Below are positions 8,842-16,453 of a stretch of DNA of 45,604 bases, piece after piece. Position numbers and translations under genes: made by a program. Position 1 is the first letter of the stretch. Every line of letters begins with the position of its first letter. The notes below the pieces were generated by a model that was given only the letters and a program-made list of their open reading frames with translations, was not told the DNA's origin and made no database searches. Origin of the DNA: Pseudomonas laurentiana (GTDB taxonomy: Bacteria > Pseudomonadota > Gammaproteobacteria > Pseudomonadales > Pseudomonadaceae); contig NZ_BMQU01000014.1 of assembly GCF_014648275.1 (NCBI RefSeq), positions 110,550 to 156,153 on the forward strand. The letters run 5' to 3'.

Positions 8842-10536
8842 GTGGACGCCTCTACGACCATTCGCAGCATGATGACCAACAACCGTATCGTCGTGCCGGC
8901 GTACCAACGTGCTTACGCCTGGGAAACGCCCGCCGAAGGTATGAGCCGCGCTACCCAGACAGACGTGTTCCTCTCTGACCTGGAGGCTTACCGCAACAGT
9001 AATACTCGCAGCCCGTATTACTTCGGCCACTTCCTTTTTGAAGAAACGCAGGGGGAGTTTCGTGTGATTGACGGTCAGCAACGCCTGACCACCATCAGCC
9101 TGTTCCTGGCCGCCTTGTTCACCTGCCTGCAAAACAAGCGCGCCCTTACTGAAGATGAACAGGATTGCTACAAGGACCTGATCAAACGGGATAGTTGCAT
9201 CCGTTTCAAGACGGTCGACTACGACAACCAAGTGTTTGTGGATTATGTGATAAACCAGTCCCGCAAAGACGTCCCTGTTTTACAAACGACGTCTGCTCAG
9301 CGGCTCATCAAGGCGTTCGACTACTTCAAGAAGAAGCTCGGCAGTCAGCCTGAAGCGTACTTGACCGACATGCTGCGGATCGTCGCCCAGGCATCGTGCA
9401 GTACGCACCCGGTGCGGGACGAGGCTGAAGCGATCCAGATGTTCATTTTCCAGAACAACCGGGGCAAGCGCCCGTCCAACCTGGAGGTGGTGAAGGCACA
9501 GTTCATGTATGCCATCCATCTACATGGCGAGAACCAACAGCAGAAAGACAGCCTTATCGGCGAAATCCAAAATCGCTTCGAGACCATCTACAAATCGATC
9601 TCAGCGATTGAATACCGCATCAATGAAGATGATGTGTTGCAGTACGCCCTGCGCGTTCACTTCAACTCCTTATGGGAGAGCGGCGCGCTGGACCGGGTGG
9701 AGAAAATGTTGGCTGGGCAGCAACCGCTTGAGTTCGTGAGGGCGTTCACTGATTCCCTCGCCATCAGTTTCGAGCACTTGTCGGTGTTTTTCGGTGATGA
9801 CGAGCGCAAGAGTTTTCCGATCCACTCAGTGGTGACCTTGGGCGGGATCGCGATGGTATTGCCGTTCATTCTCAAGGCCTACCGCTTCGGCCTTCCCCTC
9901 TCGGACAAGAACAGACTCTGCGTTGCATTTGAGAGCCTGATCATTCGTCATCGCCTGATTGGCACACGTGCGGAGATCACGTCCCGCATCAATGAGGTCT
10001 ACGAAGTGTTTACCAGTGAGGCCCCATCGATCGCCCCTATTCTTGAGCAAATCGAGTATCTCAAGACCACAGACGATTGGTGGTGGGCGTATTGGAACAA
10101 CGAAAGATTGGCGGAGGCTCTGGAGGGTGAAATAAGCCACCCAACCGCCAGGCACCTGCTGTGGAAATATGAAGTCCACCTGGAAGGACACGGCCAGCGC
10201 GGCTACGAGCCACGGCGTTACAGCGACATCAAACGCCCGGAGCTGGAGCACATCGCGCCCAAGACCGAGCCTGCGGTTCGCCCACACGGCTATGACACCT
10301 ACGACGAAACCTTCAGAGGCGAATACCTTAACTGCCTCGGCAATTACCTGCTGCTGTCCAAATCCCATAACTGTGCAGTGGGCAATGTCCCGTTCGCCAA
10401 CAAGTTGGCAACCTACCACCGCAACGCTCAACAGCGGGAAATCGCGAGCTTCGTCAGCGAGGGTGGTGTCTGGGGGCGAGATTCTATACAGGCCCGCCAC
10501 GAAAAAATCGTCGCTGCACTGATGGCAGCGCTCTAA
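8842..10536 (+). CDS. DUF262-DUF1524 protein, GmrSD-like putative type IV restriction nuclease
   Basis: Protein of 564 aa. The N-terminal DUF262 (ParB-like NTPase) domain shows VPAYQRAYAW at about 18-27 and IDGQQRLTT at about 76-84. The C-terminal DUF1524 HNH-type nuclease domain shows EHIAP with His470, then NCLGN at 497-501 and a NxxxGNxPFANK segment at about 510-521. This is the architecture of fused GmrS/GmrD, which cleaves modified (for example glucosylated hydroxymethylcytosine) phage DNA. The GTG at 8842 is chosen because AAGGA lies seven bases upstream and the N-terminus then matches the family; an in-frame ATG at 8806 lacks a ribosome site. It is solitary and lies near an integrase scar. 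Confidence 0.85.
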   Translation: MDASTTIRSMMTNNRIVVPAYQRAYAWETPAEGMSRATQTDVFLSDLEAYRNSNTRSPYYFGHFLFEETQGEFRVIDGQQRLTTISLFLAALFTCLQNKRALTEDEQDCYKDLIKRDSCIRFKTVDYDNQVFVDYVINQSRKDVPVLQTTSAQRLIKAFDYFKKKLGSQPEAYLTDMLRIVAQASCSTHPVRDEAEAIQMFIFQNNRGKRPSNLEVVKAQFMYAIHLHGENQQQKDSLIGEIQNRFETIYKSISAIEYRINEDDVLQYALRVHFNSLWESGALDRVEKMLAGQQPLEFVRAFTDSLAISFEHLSVFFGDDERKSFPIHSVVTLGGIAMVLPFILKAYRFGLPLSDKNRLCVAFESLIIRHRLIGTRAEITSRINEVYEVFTSEAPSIAPILEQIEYLKTTDDWWWAYWNNERLAEALEGEISHPTARHLLWKYEVHLEGHGQRGYEPRRYSDIKRPELEHIAPKTEPAVRPHGYDTYDETFRGEYLNCLGNYLLLSKSHNCAVGNVPFANKLATYHRNAQQREIASFVSEGGVWGRDSIQARHEKIVAALMAAL

Positions 10537-10625
10537 ACAAGCACAGCGTGGATCAGGCACTGAAATTTACTGCTCCAAAGCAGTGATGATCACCCCTTGG
10601 CGACGCTGATGTTCCATAGCTGCAC
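10537..10625. other. gene-free stretch downstream of the putative nuclease gene
   Basis: No supported gene lies here. The sequence may hold decayed material downstream of the integrase fragment, but no frame could be matched to an integrase catalytic domain. Confidence 0.3.
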
Positions 10626-10706
10626 TCAAAGCCTTCGCAGCTTGCCATCGAATAGCTTGTAGTCCTTGTCCTGAGGCTTGGCCGCGTCGCATTTGGGGTC
10701 GGTCAT
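10626..10706 (-). pseudogene. tyrosine integrase N-terminal remnant (DUF4102)
   Basis: A 26-codon open frame starts with ATG and ends in TGA. It encodes a run matching the start of the arm-DNA-binding domain (DUF4102) of tyrosine integrases: AAKPQDKDYKLFDG is almost the family consensus (AKPRDKDYKLFDG). The frame breaks just after FDGKLRRL, where GGGLYL would be expected, and the catalytic domain is gone. It lies about 180 bases downstream of the tRNA-Thr(CGT) 3' end and points away from it, the usual place for the integrase of a tRNA-integrated phage or island. Confidence 0.75.
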
Positions 10707-10756
10707 GGGCCCCACTGTGCGCGCCATAGGGATACGTTTCCTTGTCGAACCGAGAT

Positions 10757-10778
10757 ATCCCTAAATACATCCCTAAAT
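10757..10778. repeat. tandem 10-bp direct repeat ATCCCTAAAT
   Basis: ATCCCTAAAT occurs at 10757-10766 and again at 10769-10778. It lies between the tRNA-Thr 3' end and the integrase remnant. Short direct repeats at such a place can be integrase arm-type binding sites; this role is inferred. Confidence 0.5.
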
Positions 10779-10816
10779 CGAGTAGATGCACAAAGACATA
10801 ACGAGACAGCCAGAAA

Positions 10817-10847
10817 CAACAAAGCCCGCACTAGGCGGGCTTTGTTG
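10817..10847 (-). terminator. bidirectional-looking hairpin terminator after tRNA-Thr
   Basis: A perfect 13-bp stem (10817-10829 with 10835-10847; GCCCGC/GCGGGC core) with a five-base loop and AAA/TTT at the stem base. It lies about 40 bases past the tRNA-Thr 3' end in the direction of tRNA transcription. Confidence 0.75.
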
Positions 10848-10886
10848 GATGTTTCGTGCCCCGTGGGGCGTATCGAAACGGCTGTA

Positions 10887-10962
10887 TGGTGCCGGAGACA
10901 GGAATCGAACCTGCGACCTTCGCGTTACGAGTGCGCTGCTCTACCGACTGAGCTACACCGGC
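10887..10962 (-). tRNA. tRNA-Thr (anticodon CGT)
   Basis: A full cloverleaf is visible on the minus strand: acceptor GCCGGTG paired with CTCCGGC, D-arm AGCTCAGTCGGTAGAGC, anticodon loop CTCGTAA within the GCGCA/CGCGA region, T-loop GGTTCGATTCC, and an encoded CCA. The anticodon CGT reads ACG codons. Acceptor position 6:67 is a U-U mismatch; all other acceptor pairs are canonical. The E. coli counterpart (thrW) is a well-known integration site, and an integrase remnant lies just beyond this gene's 3' end. Confidence 0.95.
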
Positions 10963-11044
10963 GTGATAGCAACGCTACCACTGCCGCGTCGGTTACGCAA
11001 ATCACTGTTTAATAACAGCTATTGTTCCCTGTTCTGGCAGCCGC

Positions 11045-11455
11045 TCAAGGTGCACTGCAACCGGCGGGGGCGTAGTCTTTGGCGACGGTGGTGGTGCAGT
11101 TCCAGCCCGTGGCCGAGCGGGTCAGGCTGATGGTTTTGTCCAGCACTGGTGCTGGCGCATCGAGCAGGCTGCAAACGATGCTGCCGGTGCCGGCCACTGC
11201 GCTGCCCACAGCGGTAATGGCGCAGTTGGCGGTACGTTCCTGACCACCAATGGCGGCGACGTTGGCAACGTCTGCACCTTGGTTCAAGCGCACTTCAAGG
11301 GCGGTCTTGAGGGCGGAGATTTCCGCCAGCCCGACGGTGGCCTTGGTTCGCGCCTGGTGGTTGGTGTACATGGGTAAGGCGATGGTCGCCAGGAGGCCGA
11401 TGATCGCCACGACGATCATCAGCTCAATCAATGTGATGCCACGTTGCCCGTTCAT
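11045..11455 (-). CDS. pilA: type IV major pilin
   Basis: Type IVa pilin of 136 aa. A short leader ending in Gly6 precedes [20 protein letters not shown], the class III signal cut by PilD, with Glu at mature position 5. The C-terminal part has four Cys, two near the end (WNC and GCS) that could close the receptor-type disulfide loop. The second ATG (11455) has AGGGAG seven bases upstream and gives the canonical short leader; the ATG at 11461 is too close to that site. It is divergent from pilC-pilD, which encode the platform and the peptidase that processes it. Confidence 0.9.
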   Translation of the reverse strand: MNGQRGITLIELMIVVAIIGLLATIALPMYTNHQARTKATVGLAEISALKTALEVRLNQGADVANVAAIGGQERTANCAITAVGSAVAGTGSIVCSLLDAPAPVLDKTISLTRSATGWNCTTTVAKDYAPAGCSAP

Positions 11456-11667
11456 GGACATTCTCCCTGTTTGAACCGGATCGGTTGCCGGGGTGTTCGC
11501 CGGCAGCCGCGCAGTAGGCCCGAATGGACACCTTTTGTCACCCTGCCAGACGCTATCCCTCATCCGGCCTGGACTACTCTAGAGGCTGGGATGTCAACGC
11601 ACATCCCCTTGCAGCCCCTGAAGCTGTAACCAATTTTGAGCCTGTTCAGCGCAACAAGGATGTCGCG

Positions 11668-12831
11668 ATGACCAACAGAATCACACGCCCTACGGCACAG
11701 CGCCTGCGACGAGATGCGCGCAGGCGTTCGGTCGATACGCAGGCCCGCTTTACATTGGGGCGGGTTTGCGAGCTGCTCGCAACGCACCTCGGCAACCCGG
11801 TCAGTTCAGCGGAGCTGGCCCGTTTTACCCGGCAACTGGCGACCCTGCTCAAGGCCGGCGTTGCATTGCTGCACGCCTTCGACATGCTGGCGCAAAGCAC
11901 GAGCAACCCCAACCTGCGTCGCCTGCTGCTGGCCCTGAAGCAGGCAATTGCTGCGGGTAGCGGCCTGGCCGACGCGTTGCGCAAACACCCTCGCTACTTC
12001 GACGCGTTGTACTGCAACCTGATTGCGGTCGGTGAGCACGCCGGCAGCCTGGATACGACGCTGGAACAGGTGGCAAACCTTCAGGAAAAGCGCCAGGCGC
12101 TGCAAGCGCGCGTGAAGAAAGCCATGACCTATCCGGTGCTGGTGCTACTGGTCGGGTTGGGGGTGTCGGCCGTGTTGTTGCTCAAAGTGGTGCCGCAGTT
12201 CCAATCGCTGTTCGCCGGTTTTGGCGCGCAGCTGCCACTGTTTACGCGTCAGGTCATTGCTGTGTCCGAGTGGTTGATCGATTACACCGGCGTGATGCTG
12301 CTGTTGGCGGGAGGTGGCCTGCTGGCCGGGCACTGGGCGTGGCGACGCAAGCCGGCCTTCAAGTTGTGGGCATTGCGCCATGCGCTGAGGCTGCCGCTTA
12401 CCGGCCCACTGTTGCAGCAGGTGGCACTGGCACGCTTCGCGCGCACGCTGGCAACCTCCTTTGCCGCAGGTGTGCCGCTGGTCGAGGCCTTGGGCTCGGT
12501 GGCGGCGGCCTGTGGCAATCCGCTGTACGAGCATGCGGTGCATCGGCTGCGCCAAGAGGTCGCGAATGGCCTGCCACTGAGCACGGCCATGAATGCCTGC
12601 GAGCTTTTCCCCAACCTTGCAGTGCAGTTGTGTGCAGTCGGCGAGACATCCGGCAGGTTGGACGATATGCTCGATAAAGCTGCCAGTCACTATGAAAACA
12701 CCATCGACCAGATGCTCGATAATCTGGCCAGCCTGTTGGAGCCCCTGATCGTGTCGATCCTGGGGGTGCTGGTGGGCGGCCTGGTCATCGCAATGTATCT
12801 GCCAATCTTTCAGTTGGGCGACGTGATCTGA
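11668..12831 (+). CDS. pilC: type IV pilus inner-membrane platform protein
   Basis: GspF/PilC family protein of 387 aa with two T2SSF domains (about 55-180 and 255-380). Each ends in hydrophobic segments, for example LVLLVGLGVSAVLLLKVVPQ and a final LIVSILGVLVGGLVIAMYLP run. It anchors the pilus assembly machine in the inner membrane. The ATG at 11668 has AAGGA eight bases upstream. The N-terminal region before ARFTRQLATLLKAGV lacks the usual FxWxGxDxxGxxxxGE domain, so the protein is shorter at that end than typical PilC. The pilB ATPase, normally just upstream, is absent here. pilD follows after two bases. Confidence 0.9.
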   Translation: MTNRITRPTAQRLRRDARRRSVDTQARFTLGRVCELLATHLGNPVSSAELARFTRQLATLLKAGVALLHAFDMLAQSTSNPNLRRLLLALKQAIAAGSGLADALRKHPRYFDALYCNLIAVGEHAGSLDTTLEQVANLQEKRQALQARVKKAMTYPVLVLLVGLGVSAVLLLKVVPQFQSLFAGFGAQLPLFTRQVIAVSEWLIDYTGVMLLLAGGGLLAGHWAWRRKPAFKLWALRHALRLPLTGPLLQQVALARFARTLATSFAAGVPLVEALGSVAAACGNPLYEHAVHRLRQEVANGLPLSTAMNACELFPNLAVQLCAVGETSGRLDDMLDKAASHYENTIDQMLDNLASLLEPLIVSILGVLVGGLVIAMYLPIFQLGDVI

Positions 12832-12833
12832 AC

Positions 12834-13703
12834 ATGAACCTGATGGATGTCCTGGCCAGCCAGTCTCTGGTCTACCTGAGCGCAGCCCTATTGCTGGGGC
12901 TGATCATCGGCAGTTTCCTCAACGTCTTGGTGTATCGCCTGCCGATCATGCTGGAGCGGCAATGGCATGATGAGGCACGCGAAATCCTTGAGTTGCCGAC
13001 GCAACCCGCAGAGCGCTACGACCTGTTCCTGCCCGCCTCGCAGTGCCCCCATTGCCAGCACCGTATCCGCGCCTGGGAAAATATACCGCTGCTGAGTTAC
13101 CTGTTTTTGCGTGGCCGCTGCTCATGCTGTAAAGCTGCCATCAGTTGGCGTTACCCCTTGGTTGAACTGGGCTGCGCAGCGCTGACAGGCTTTGCCGCCT
13201 GGCACTTTGGCTTCACCCTGCAAGCGCTGGTCTTCATGCTGCTGAGCTGGGGGCTGCTGGCCCTGAGTCTGATTGATATTGAGCATCAGTTGTTGCCCGA
13301 CGTCCTGGTACTGCCGCTGCTCTGGCTGGGATTGGTGTGCAACGCCTTCGGGTTGCTCGTACCACTGGAAAGCGCGTTCTGGGGCGCCATCGTTGGCTAC
13401 CTGAGCCTGTGGACGGTGTATTGGCTGTTCCGCATTGTTACCGGCAAGGAGGGCATGGGTTATGGCGACTTCAAGTTACTGGCTCTGCTTGGCGCCTGGG
13501 GCGGCTGGCAGATCCTGCCACTGACGCTGTTGCTGTCGTCACTGCTCGGTGCCGTACTGGGCCTGATCCTGTTGCGCCTGAGCGGCAAACGTAACTGCAC
13601 GCCAATCCCCTTCGGCCCTTATCTGGCGATATCGGGCTGGATCGCTCTGCTCTGGGGTGGTCAAATAACCACTTCTTACTTGCAGCTTGCTGGATTCCGA
13701 TGA
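12834..13703 (+). CDS. pilD: prepilin peptidase / N-methyltransferase
   Basis: Membrane aspartyl protease of 289 aa that cleaves type IV prepilins and type II pseudopilins after Gly and methylates the new N-terminus. The N-terminal cytosolic loop carries two CxxC pairs (CPHC and CSCC, about 64-103), as in PilD proteins with both activities. The catalytic aspartates sit in [11 protein letters not shown] and [11 protein letters not shown]. Eight hydrophobic segments are visible. Its ATG lies two bases after pilC, and its stop overlaps the coaE start (ATGA), so pilC-pilD-coaE-yacG is one transcript. It serves the pilins at 11 kb and 31-33.8 kb. Confidence 0.97.
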   Translation: MNLMDVLASQSLVYLSAALLLGLIIGSFLNVLVYRLPIMLERQWHDEAREILELPTQPAERYDLFLPASQCPHCQHRIRAWENIPLLSYLFLRGRCSCCKAAISWRYPLVELGCAALTGFAAWHFGFTLQALVFMLLSWGLLALSLIDIEHQLLPDVLVLPLLWLGLVCNAFGLLVPLESAFWGAIVGYLSLWTVYWLFRIVTGKEGMGYGDFKLLALLGAWGGWQILPLTLLLSSLLGAVLGLILLRLSGKRNCTPIPFGPYLAISGWIALLWGGQITTSYLQLAGFR

Positions 13704-14323
13704 CAACACCCGCCTTCACCCCCTGGATCCTCGGCCTGACCGGCGGCATTGGCAGCGGCAAAAGCGCCGCTGCGCAACGCTTCGTCGAGCTGGGCGTGCA
13801 CCTGGTGGACGCCGACCAAGCGGCACGTTGGGTGGTCGAGCCCGGACGGCCAGCCCTGGCCAGCATCATCGAGCGTTTTGGCCCCGGTGTCTTGCAGCCC
13901 GATGGGCAGCTGGACCGTGCAGCCTTGCGCAAGTTGATCTTCGCCGACCCAGAGCAACGCCGCTGGCTGGAGGCGCTGCTGCACCCGCTGATCGGCCAGG
14001 AAATTTTCAGTTACCTGGCCAAGGCCGAATCGCCTTATGCCGTGTTTGTTTCACCGCTGATGATCGAGTCCGGACAGTTCAAGCGCACCCAGCGCTTGCT
14101 GGTGATCGACGCGCCGCAGGCTCTGCAGGTCGAACGCACGTTGTTGCGCGACCAGACCAACCCCGAGCAGGTCCAGGCCATTCTCAAGGCCCAGACCAGC
14201 CGTGAAGAACGCCTGCGCCACGCCCACGATGTGGTGGTCAACGACCGCGATATGAGCTGGCTGCATTCGGAGGTCGATCGCCTGCATCACTTTTACCTGA
14301 CTTTGCGTGGAGGCCAACCATGA
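13700..14323 (+). CDS. coaE: dephospho-CoA kinase
   Basis: Cytosolic kinase of 207 aa catalysing the last step of coenzyme A synthesis, phosphorylation of the 3'-OH of dephospho-CoA by ATP. The P-loop [11 protein letters not shown] is at about 12-22, the [13 protein letters not shown] segment follows, and a [23 protein letters not shown] stretch (spread over about 75-97) and late [18 protein letters not shown] match the family. It overlaps pilD by four bases and yacG by four bases, implying translational coupling. Confidence 0.97.
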   Translation: MTTPAFTPWILGLTGGIGSGKSAAAQRFVELGVHLVDADQAARWVVEPGRPALASIIERFGPGVLQPDGQLDRAALRKLIFADPEQRRWLEALLHPLIGQEIFSYLAKAESPYAVFVSPLMIESGQFKRTQRLLVIDAPQALQVERTLLRDQTNPEQVQAILKAQTSREERLRHAHDVVVNDRDMSWLHSEVDRLHHFYLTLRGGQP

Positions 14324-14523
14324 GCCAACCCCTGACCGTAGAATGCCCAACCTGTGGCGCCCCCGTAGAATGGAGCGCTGCCAGCCCTTTCCGCCCCTTC
14401 TGCAGTGACCGCTGCAAATTGATCGACCTGGGCGCCTGGGCCGCTGAAGAGCACAAGATTCCGACAGCACCAGACGCCGAAGATGAGCTGTTTTCAGGTG
14501 ACCTCAACCACCGCGAGCACTAA
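14320..14523 (+). CDS. yacG: DNA gyrase inhibitor, zinc-binding
   Basis: Small 67-aa zinc protein. CPTCG (about 10-14) and CSDRCK (about 28-33) supply the four Cys ligands. It is followed by the conserved [13 protein letters not shown] segment. In E. coli YacG binds GyrB and inhibits gyrase. The ATG overlaps the coaE stop. It is the last gene of the pilC-pilD-coaE-yacG unit, a linkage conserved in pseudomonads, and it overlaps the convergent CbiM-like gene by four bases. Confidence 0.95.
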   Translation: MSQPLTVECPTCGAPVEWSAASPFRPFCSDRCKLIDLGAWAAEEHKIPTAPDAEDELFSGDLNHREH

Positions 14524-15209
14524 GGCTTCGGCTCGTCATCCTTCCACGGGGCCTGCAGGTAGCGGGTCCTGTTGAAGGTTTCCAGCCACTCGGGGCAGAA
14601 CACCACCAGCGCGCTGACCACCATGCCATTGATGAAAGCCTCGGGAAAAATGATCAGCCACAGGTAGCCGATAAAGTCCTCAAGCCATTCCGGCATCACA
14701 AAACGCCCATCCAGCCATAGCAGGCCCAAGCCTGCCAACAGGCAGAGCAATGCCGCCAGCGCCGCTGCGAAAAAGCCGGAACAGAAGATATACACAAACA
14801 GGTTTTTGGGCTGGGCACGCTCTACTGCTATCGCGCATGCCTCAGTGACCAGCACTGGCAGGCCAATGAACAACAGGCCGTTGACGCCCATGGCCGCCAG
14901 GTCCTGACGCCCGAGCAACACCAGACCCAACTGGGCGATACAGCCGCCCACAATCGCCAGCGGCCAGTCCAGCAGCAGGGTTACCGCCGTCATGCCGATA
15001 AAGTGGTAGGACACCCCGGTATCGAAATCCCGTCGCACCAGCCAAAGCACAAACAGCGCAAAGACGCTGCCAAACAACAGGTGCTGGCGACGCGTGTCGG
15101 CAAACAGTTCAACCCAGCGCGTACGCGCCACCGCCCACATCAGCAGTGGGACGTAGATTAGCCAGCCGATGCTCAGGCTGGTATCGGAGAGTACTTCAGC
15201 GCCTATCAC
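14520..15209 (-). CDS. CbiM-like energy-coupling factor transporter permease
   Basis: Membrane protein of about 229 aa with six or seven hydrophobic segments, resembling the CbiM/ECF S-component-like permeases annotated in Pseudomonas at this locus. The segment [22 protein letters not shown] and the late [19 protein letters not shown] match the family pattern. No ATPase or other ECF subunit is adjacent, so whether it works as a metal (Co/Ni) uptake component is open. The start is uncertain: the GTG at 15209 (VIGAEVLSD) has AAGGG ten bases upstream; an earlier GTG at 15257 has no ribosome site. Confidence 0.72.
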   Translation of the reverse strand: MIGAEVLSDTSLSIGWLIYVPLLMWAVARTRWVELFADTRRQHLLFGSVFALFVLWLVRRDFDTGVSYHFIGMTAVTLLLDWPLAIVGGCIAQLGLVLLGRQDLAAMGVNGLLFIGLPVLVTEACAIAVERAQPKNLFVYIFCSGFFAAALAALLCLLAGLGLLWLDGRFVMPEWLEDFIGYLWLIIFPEAFINGMVVSALVVFCPEWLETFNRTRYLQAPWKDDEPKP

Positions 15210-15397
15210 TCGTTTGCTGCCCTTTTGGTGTTGGGAGAGCCTGTGGGGCGGTGTCACTTGGTTGCTGAGTCTACACCGATGTTCAGAGACGGCGGTTGAT
15301 GGTTGCGTGATACTCCGCCAACAGCGCCAACACCCCGAACCCTATGTTTCGACAGATTTTTTCTTTAACCATCACAATTGAGCGCTAAGCTTGTCCC

Positions 15398-16027
15398 ATG
15401 GACGACTCAGACTATCTACGCCTGCTCACGATACAGGCCGAGCAGGCCAATGCGTTCCTCTCCAATGCTCGTAAATGGGAACGTGAGCGTTGGGTCTGCC
15501 AGCGCCTGCTGCAAGGCTTGAACATTCCTTACCGCAATGATGACTTTACTCCAGCCGGCCAGGAACCGCCGGATGTACTGTTTCGTGACGCGGCCTTCGA
15601 GGTGTTCTTTGTGCTCGACGAAGGTCGTCGGCTGAATGACGAGTGGCGCGAAGAACTGCAACGTCGCCGCAGTGCTTTCTCGCTTAGCCAACTGGTCCGC
15701 CGCGAGGCCCGCCCAAGGCGAATCAGCGCCCACGAACTGTTGGCGCGCCTGGCTCCGACGCTGAGGAAAAAAGCGCACAACTATAAGGAACGCGGCCTGG
15801 ACCTGGGCGAGCTGGACATCATTGCCTTTGCCAGCCTGAAACGGGAAGTGCTTGATCTCAACAGCCATTTCCCTCCGCCCACCGAGTACCTGCGCCAAGG
15901 CTGGCGGTCACTGTCGCTGGTCGGTCCGACCTTTGCCCGTGTGCTGTTCGCTCACCCCGATGCCCCAGACTTTTTGCGCAGCAATCTGGGCCGCAGCATT
16001 CTCTTCGATGTCGGCATCAGCCTCTGA
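15398..16027 (+). CDS. DUF1780 domain protein (putative endonuclease)
   Basis: Soluble protein of 209 aa assigned to the Pseudomonas DUF1780 family. The sequence starts MDDSDYLRLLTIQAEQANAF and contains FTPAGQEPPDVLFRDAAFEVFFVLDEGRR at about 47-76; that region, a short beta segment with acidic residues, is reminiscent of PD-(D/E)xK nucleases, which is the basis of the putative endonuclease label. No signal peptide or membrane segment is present. It is conserved next to the DUF3094 gene and ndh. The biochemical role is not known to me. Confidence 0.75.
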   Translation: MDDSDYLRLLTIQAEQANAFLSNARKWERERWVCQRLLQGLNIPYRNDDFTPAGQEPPDVLFRDAAFEVFFVLDEGRRLNDEWREELQRRRSAFSLSQLVRREARPRRISAHELLARLAPTLRKKAHNYKERGLDLGELDIIAFASLKREVLDLNSHFPPPTEYLRQGWRSLSLVGPTFARVLFAHPDAPDFLRSNLGRSILFDVGISL

Positions 16028-16127
16028 CCCGGTCTTGGGCAAAAGCGTTATGGCAAAAAATCAACGCCGGTGATAAAAAGCGTAACCATTCGCTGTGAAC
16101 ACCCTTTCATTACCGCCGGACGGACCT

Positions 16128-16161
16128 TTGGCAAGCGACTAGAGTGAACGCTATAGCGTTC
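16128..16161 (+). promoter_or_regulatory. promoter with a 16-bp perfect palindrome over the -10 box
   Basis: TTGGCA (16128-16133) lies 18 bases before TATAGC (16152-16157). The perfect palindrome GAACGCTATAGCGTTC (16146-16161) covers the -10 box, 34 bases before the DUF3094 start codon. A repressor bound there would block polymerase. The box pair fits sigma-70; the operator role is inferred. Confidence 0.5.
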
Positions 16162-16195
16162 CCATAGTCACAAGCGTCTATCTGGCGAGGCCCCC

Positions 16196-16369
16196 ATGAC
16201 AAGCCGTCTGACCCCCGAAGATCAACAACGTGTCGATCACTACCTGCGAGCCCCGCAGCATCAAGTCGAGCGCAAGCCTTTCCGGCCCTGGCTGCTCCTT
16301 GTGCTGGTGTTGGCCGTGACGATCGGTTTGGGCCTGGTCAGCCGCCTCCTGAGTCAATTGGTGCTATGA
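16196..16369 (+). CDS. DUF3094 family small membrane protein
   Basis: A 57-aa protein whose first half is polar (MTSRLTPEDQQRVDHYL, then RAPQHQVERKPFRP) and whose second half is one membrane helix (about 35-55, WLLLVLVLAVTIGLGLVSRL). This matches the DUF3094 family, which pseudomonads carry next to DUF1780 and ndh. It is probably a single-pass inner-membrane protein with its N-terminus in the cytosol. GGCGAGG lies just upstream of the ATG. ndh starts 84 bases later, so a link to the respiratory chain is possible but unproven. Confidence 0.85.
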   Translation: MTSRLTPEDQQRVDHYLRAPQHQVERKPFRPWLLLVLVLAVTIGLGLVSRLLSQLVL

Positions 16370-16453
16370 GCTGCCTTGCGCTCGCCCACGCCGCACGCCG
16401 CCTGCGGCTGATCACTCAGGCCCCGAATTCCGTAAACCTTATGAGATATCTCC

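Noticed and set aside
7948-9231. A 427-codon open frame on the minus strand opposite the oxaloacetate decarboxylase and the DUF262 gene start
   Set aside because: It spans two genes with strong family motifs on the other strand and has repetitive Gly/Val/Asp-rich content without a domain match.
10567-10791. A 74-codon minus-strand frame over the integrase remnant
   Set aside because: It reads the region in a different frame from the one that matches the DUF4102 integrase consensus. The remnant frame explains the sequence better.
15210-15397. Possible cobalamin or metal riboswitch upstream of the CbiM-like gene
   Set aside because: No B12-box or other conserved riboswitch core is visible in the 188 bases between the divergent genes.
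16050-16073. A seven-codon open frame (MAKNQRR) after the DUF1780 gene
   Set aside because: Too short and without a ribosome site; no conserved leader-peptide context such as an attenuator follows it.
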